Source of the DNA: Benincasa hispida
Lineage: Eukaryota; Streptophyta; Magnoliopsida; Cucurbitales; Cucurbitaceae
Length of the DNA: 64,000 bases
Reading direction: 5' to 3'
Assembly (NCBI RefSeq): GCF_009727055.1
Contig: NC_052355.1
Coordinates: 51,641,749-51,705,748 of the forward strand
Numbering within the stretch: position 1 is the stretch's first letter; each line of letters starts with the position of its first letter. Below the pieces are notes generated by a model. The model saw nothing but the letters and a program-made list of their open reading frames with translations. It was not told the DNA's origin and did not search any database. Position numbers and translations under genes: made by a program. Below are positions 60,110-64,000 of this stretch, one piece after another.

Positions 60110-60936
60110 TGTTGGGGTTGATGCCCTAAAGTCTTGTGTTCTGTAGTTTGTAAATAGTATATACGAACACTTGTGATTGTTAATATATGATATTTACATC
60201 ACATCTTGTTGTTATACTTGGTTATTTGTTTTATTTGACACAAAATCCCTTGTTATCTGTATGTGACTCAAGCATGTATGTGGTGACATACAAGTGGATC
60301 ATGTTTTGAGTGATAACCAAAATGGTCTGTAGTATATGGATATAGGAGGGAAACTTTATCCTGGTAATGCTACGGACGCGACTAGCTTTGTGGAATGGTC
60401 ACAAGTGTTGTGACTTGCCACAGATGGTTTGATCCTGATCATTCGTGTTGGGGACATGCGAGCGGGGGCATCCTATACAAAGAGTTTGTATAAGACCAGA
60501 CCACGAAGTGTTAACGTCTCGTTATATAACACCGTTAATGACAAAGACTTCATTTCACTAGGATGACCATAGGTAACATGACTTCAATCTTAAGTGAGTT
60601 GGGGACTCCTACTATTGAGGGCGGTCATTTGATTTGTATGGGTGCGAGTGGCCAGGTCACCGATTTAAACCTGCCATTTTGGGAATTCGTCTGATTTGAG
60701 AGTTGAGAACTCAGCTACACAAGATGGAATTCACTTCTTCCCCAAGGCAAGGGTAAGTAGATAGATGGCTCCCTTAAAGGCTGATTATGAGACATGAATG
60801 ATGTGGCACCACACACCTTTTCTTGACCCGAGAGGTGTTCACACATAGTTGGACTATGTTGTATTGTTCATTAGAGGAATCAATGGTACTTAAGGAGTGA
60901 GATGTAACTACAGGGCAAAACGGTAAATTGGCCCAG
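60110..60936 (+). repeat. Copia-family LTR, 5' part
   Basis: It begins TGTTGGGGTTGATGCCC. It is colinear with the LTR at 58541 to AACGGTAAATTGGCCCAG and is then broken by a gypsy-type LTR starting at 60937. Confidence 0.78.
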
Positions 60937-63066
60937 TGATGATATGCAGAAATGCATTTCATCTTAGGCCTTTTACTTAGAATTATGAAGGTTATTAGGC
61001 AGAATATACGTCGATCATGATAGGAATTCACGAGAATATGAGTTTGCATCGATCAGCATGTCGAATCCCAGTTGACTCGTTATTTTGCGTTAATTATGCG
61101 TTCAATGTTCTATCTTTGTAGCTAATGCAGGAAATGAACGCAAATGCGAAAAACGGACCACCGCATAGATGATCGCATATGGAGAAACACTCCATCGCAA
61201 AGGCAAACGGATCGATCAATGCATGGATGTTGCGGTAATCATCCGTATGCGTCCATCGCATGGGAGTTGCGCTCGTTAGGCAATTGCGATCATCATGTAG
61301 AGTTGCGGTATTAAGCGAATGTGGCCATTGAATGATTGCAGCTACGCGACAATGCAAACTAATGGGATCAACGCAAGGTGGGTGGAATAATAGATCAACG
61401 CATCTACCTCGAGAAAATCCAAAGCTGATGTTGACATTTCACCTACCACGCCATTAGTGGCTGAGGTTTAGAAAGGATGAACGTGCCGAACGTCAGACTC
61501 AGAGCAGTCCAATTAATGCTGTCGGTGATTCAAGCTCTATAAATAGAAGCTGATGAGTTGAAATTCATTTTATCTAAGGTTTTTGCCTGGGGTTAGCCTA
61601 TGGCGGATCCTTGCAATCCAGAAGACGGCTGAGAGTTCTTCATCTCCTTCATCCATTTCGAGTGACGACTGGAGCCTTCGACCAGAGTTAGATCTCGAGA
61701 GAGTCAGTTCCTCCGCCCATCCATGGCACCACCGGCAGCCTTGACACACATCCGCTGAAAGCAAAGTTTTGCTTCCAACCGGTCATTTCTTTTTCCTTTC
61801 TTTTTCTATATTGTATTGTATGACATTTTGACTTAAGAAATTAATATAATGTGTTTTCAATGCAATTCTTTATTCCTTCGACTCCATCTCCATCTTCTTG
61901 CTTAGCGTCTTTACTTTCATTGCAACACTTAGTGGGATTGCTTGGGTATTGAATACTTAGTCATGTGGATTAGGAATATGAAGCATATAGAAAACTACCA
62001 AGAGGTATGCATTGCACGAGTATGTGAGTAATCTTATTTGCTTAGTGTGAAGCTGCTGCAACGCCTATCTATGGGCTAACGCATTGCTTGTCTATGAGTG
62101 AAGTCAACAACAATTAACTGCCTGGGAGGGTAAGTGGTTGGATGCATTAAGCAAACTATGTGTTGTTCACTGGGGATAGTAACAATCTTGCATCGACCAA
62201 GTTCATACGTTTGTCTTGTCTTATGTTGTGCCCAACACACCTTTAGAGCTACTCGAGAGAGAGTCTAAAGAAGAACCTAATGACTCGAGAGAGCTAGTTT
62301 AGAATCTAGACTCGAGAGAGTGAGATTAGATCGGCATAAACAAGAGATAGGGTCTTAGAGATAAGCTCTGTTTGTTAACACTGCGTCGCGTGCACCCTAG
62401 GAATAGGAATGATGATATGTGGTCGCCTTGTTTTTGTATCATCGGATAGACAAGAATTAGAGGCTTATGTATAGGCCCTATAGACACTTCTGCACATACA
62501 TCGCATGCGTTCTAGCATTAGAAGCCGTAGCATTCGCACCGAGAGGTGGTTTACTATTGTATGAGTGTTGCATGACCGCATTAGTTTGCATTGACTAGGG
62601 TTGCCCTTGCGATCACTCTTAAGTTTTGAAATGAAAACATCTCCACATTTTATCTATTTTCCCACACATTTATTCCATGTCAAGGTTTGTCGCATCTCTA
62701 CCTTTCATGCATAATCTCATTGCGGTGTCTGATAGATAGGAGTAGGAGTAGGATTAACTTAGTAACATCCCCTCCATTCTTTTAGTCAACCGCCGCATGC
62801 ACAATCACCGTAAACATATAGTTACAAGTCCCTGTGTTCGACTTCGTATTACCTGAGAAACTTGCGTTCATGTTATACTTGGCGTGAATGCAAGAAAACT
62901 TATGGCAGGACTCATGGTCATCGCATACATTCGATTAAGGCATTTTTCATCCAACGTATGACCAACGATGCATGACTATCAACGCATATCTTAGGAACAT
63001 GCATCGCATACCGTGTCCAAGGGAAGTGGGTTGTCGAGTAAGATTGACTTCAAATTTTTGTCATCA
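60937..63066 (+). mobile_element. Gypsy-type LTR inserted in a copia LTR
   Basis: It begins TGATGATATGCAGAAATGC, the same type as the LTR at 49988. It has a TATA box (CTCTATAAATAG, about 61536), the conserved island CCATGGCACCACCGGCAGCC (61721-61740) and a GTGTTCGACTTCGTATTACC block (62837-62856). The end near TCATCA at 63066 is a guess. The expected target duplicate CCCAG was not found in the window, so the insertion may be a full element or rearranged. Confidence 0.65.
62209..62394 (+). repeat. Inverted repeat, left arm
   Basis: About 186 bp, including four CTCGAGAGAG-type words, whose reverse complement recurs at 63067-63252 with scattered mismatches. Confidence 0.85.
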
Positions 63067-63252
63067 GCATGCGATGCAAGTTGACAAGCAAAGCTCATCT
63101 CTAAGTCCCTATCTCTTGTTTATGCAAGCCTAATCTTGCTCTTTCGAGTCCAGATTCTAACCTAGCTCTCTCGAGACATTAGGTTCTTTCTTTAGATTCT
63201 CTCTCGAGTAACTCTAAAGGGGTATTTTGCACAATATAAAACAAGACAATCG
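63067..63252 (-). repeat. Inverted repeat, right arm
   Basis: Reverse-complement partner of 62209-62394. The spacer between the arms is about 670 bp. Confidence 0.85.
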
Positions 63253-64000
63253 CAAGCAATGAACTTCCTAGATCATGTTAGCAGCTTTAGTTCCTCTCCC
63301 CATTCATCTAGTTTAGCTACTCATAGTGCGTATAAGAGAGTGAGCAGATGTAGAAAATGAAATTCCATTGATATAGATATAAGATGAAGTACATAATAAC
63401 AATGCAAGTAGTAAAGTAAGAGCCTGGAGCAATTTCTTGCTACCGAGCGTTACATGTTTCTACTCGTGCTACTACATATTCTCGCTTTCGCGAGAGTTCA
63501 CCCGTCTTTACTCTTATGCCTCAAGGCTCTCTCCTCGAGTTTCTTGGACAATCTCCGGCATCACCACTCTTCTCTTGCTCCGCCGTAAAATGGAAAGAAA
63601 AACTATGAACAGATATATGAACTTGTAATGGTGATGAGGTAATCGACTGCTTAAACCCTTTCTCTGAAGAATGCACTTGGTATTTATAGGGCATCAGGGA
63701 AAGACGACTTCTCTCTTCTGGTTGTACAGATGGGAAACTTTATTCCTAACTGGTGCGCAGTTATTGTCACCAATAGTTGGATGTACTTTGTACCGTTATC
63801 GGCTGTCAACTTAATTTGGATCCGACTACCGTCAACTTTCTGTCCCATCGATCTTAATTGTCCTTTTCGTCCGGATGCTCCACCATGTTGCGGTGGTTCT
63901 TCTTAGGTGCATGTTTGCAGAAACGATCAACGCAAGTCTTGCGGTGAATTTGCGCTCGACCAATGGTATTCCTATGATCGCCATTCTTTGCATTGCGTTA
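63253..64000 (-). repeat. Probable reversed gypsy-type LTR, running off the window
   Basis: On the minus strand this region has a TATA-like CCCTATAAATACC (about 63680) and the TTGCGTTGATCG / GCAATGCAAAG vocabulary of the gypsy-type LTRs. Together with the right arm above it looks like the upstream part of a related LTR in opposite orientation. No coding region recognised. Confidence 0.5.

Overview
This window is nuclear DNA from a dicot plant: AT-rich, with three intron-containing or single-exon host genes of plant type, and most of the remainder built from LTR retrotransposons, a CACTA DNA transposon and short AT-rich repeats. The mix of copia-type LTRs and GCAT/TGCG-rich gypsy-type LTRs looks cucurbit-like to me, but that is an inference from memory and not a result of any search.

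Layout. (1) 1-6.3 kb: a seven-exon ALKBH1-type AlkB dioxygenase gene on the minus strand (1370-3332), then AT-rich intergenic DNA. (2) 6.4-17.9 kb: a five-exon gene on the plus strand for a DUF493/YbeD-like, probably plastid, protein. Its third intron is about 9.7 kb because it holds a Ty3/gypsy chromovirus (10014-15410, antisense to the gene, 5-bp target duplication GAAGC) that lies in older LINE-like sequence. (3) 19.2-20.0 kb: a single-exon DUF579 methyltransferase gene of the AGM/GXMT type on the minus strand. (4) 22.3-45.0 kb: a transposon nest. A 5'-truncated Ty1/copia element is split inside its reverse transcriptase by a CACTA element (23042-42027, 3-bp duplication TAT). The CACTA element has itself received a copia element (23517-31383), a solo LTR (32590-34485) and a gypsy-type non-autonomous element (35164-40279). 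(5) 45-52 kb: a gag-only copia remnant, two abutting LTRs in opposite orientation, and a gypsy-type solo LTR (49988-51702) inserted in one copy of a local duplication. (6) 52-58.5 kb: gene-poor AT-rich DNA with SINE-like, MITE-like and tandem repeats. (7) 58.5-64 kb: successive LTR insertions into one another, ending in a 186-bp inverted repeat.

The three host genes show no operon-like relationship; they are independent housekeeping or cell-wall genes. I searched for a coherent novel multi-gene system and do not see one. The most informative content is the insertion history that the target-site duplications record, plus a few conserved or odd pieces inside the repeats: a conserved island in two gypsy-type LTRs, a Ulp1-like fragment in the CACTA element and a long inverted repeat at the right edge. 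All exon limits were read by eye from splice consensus and protein continuity.
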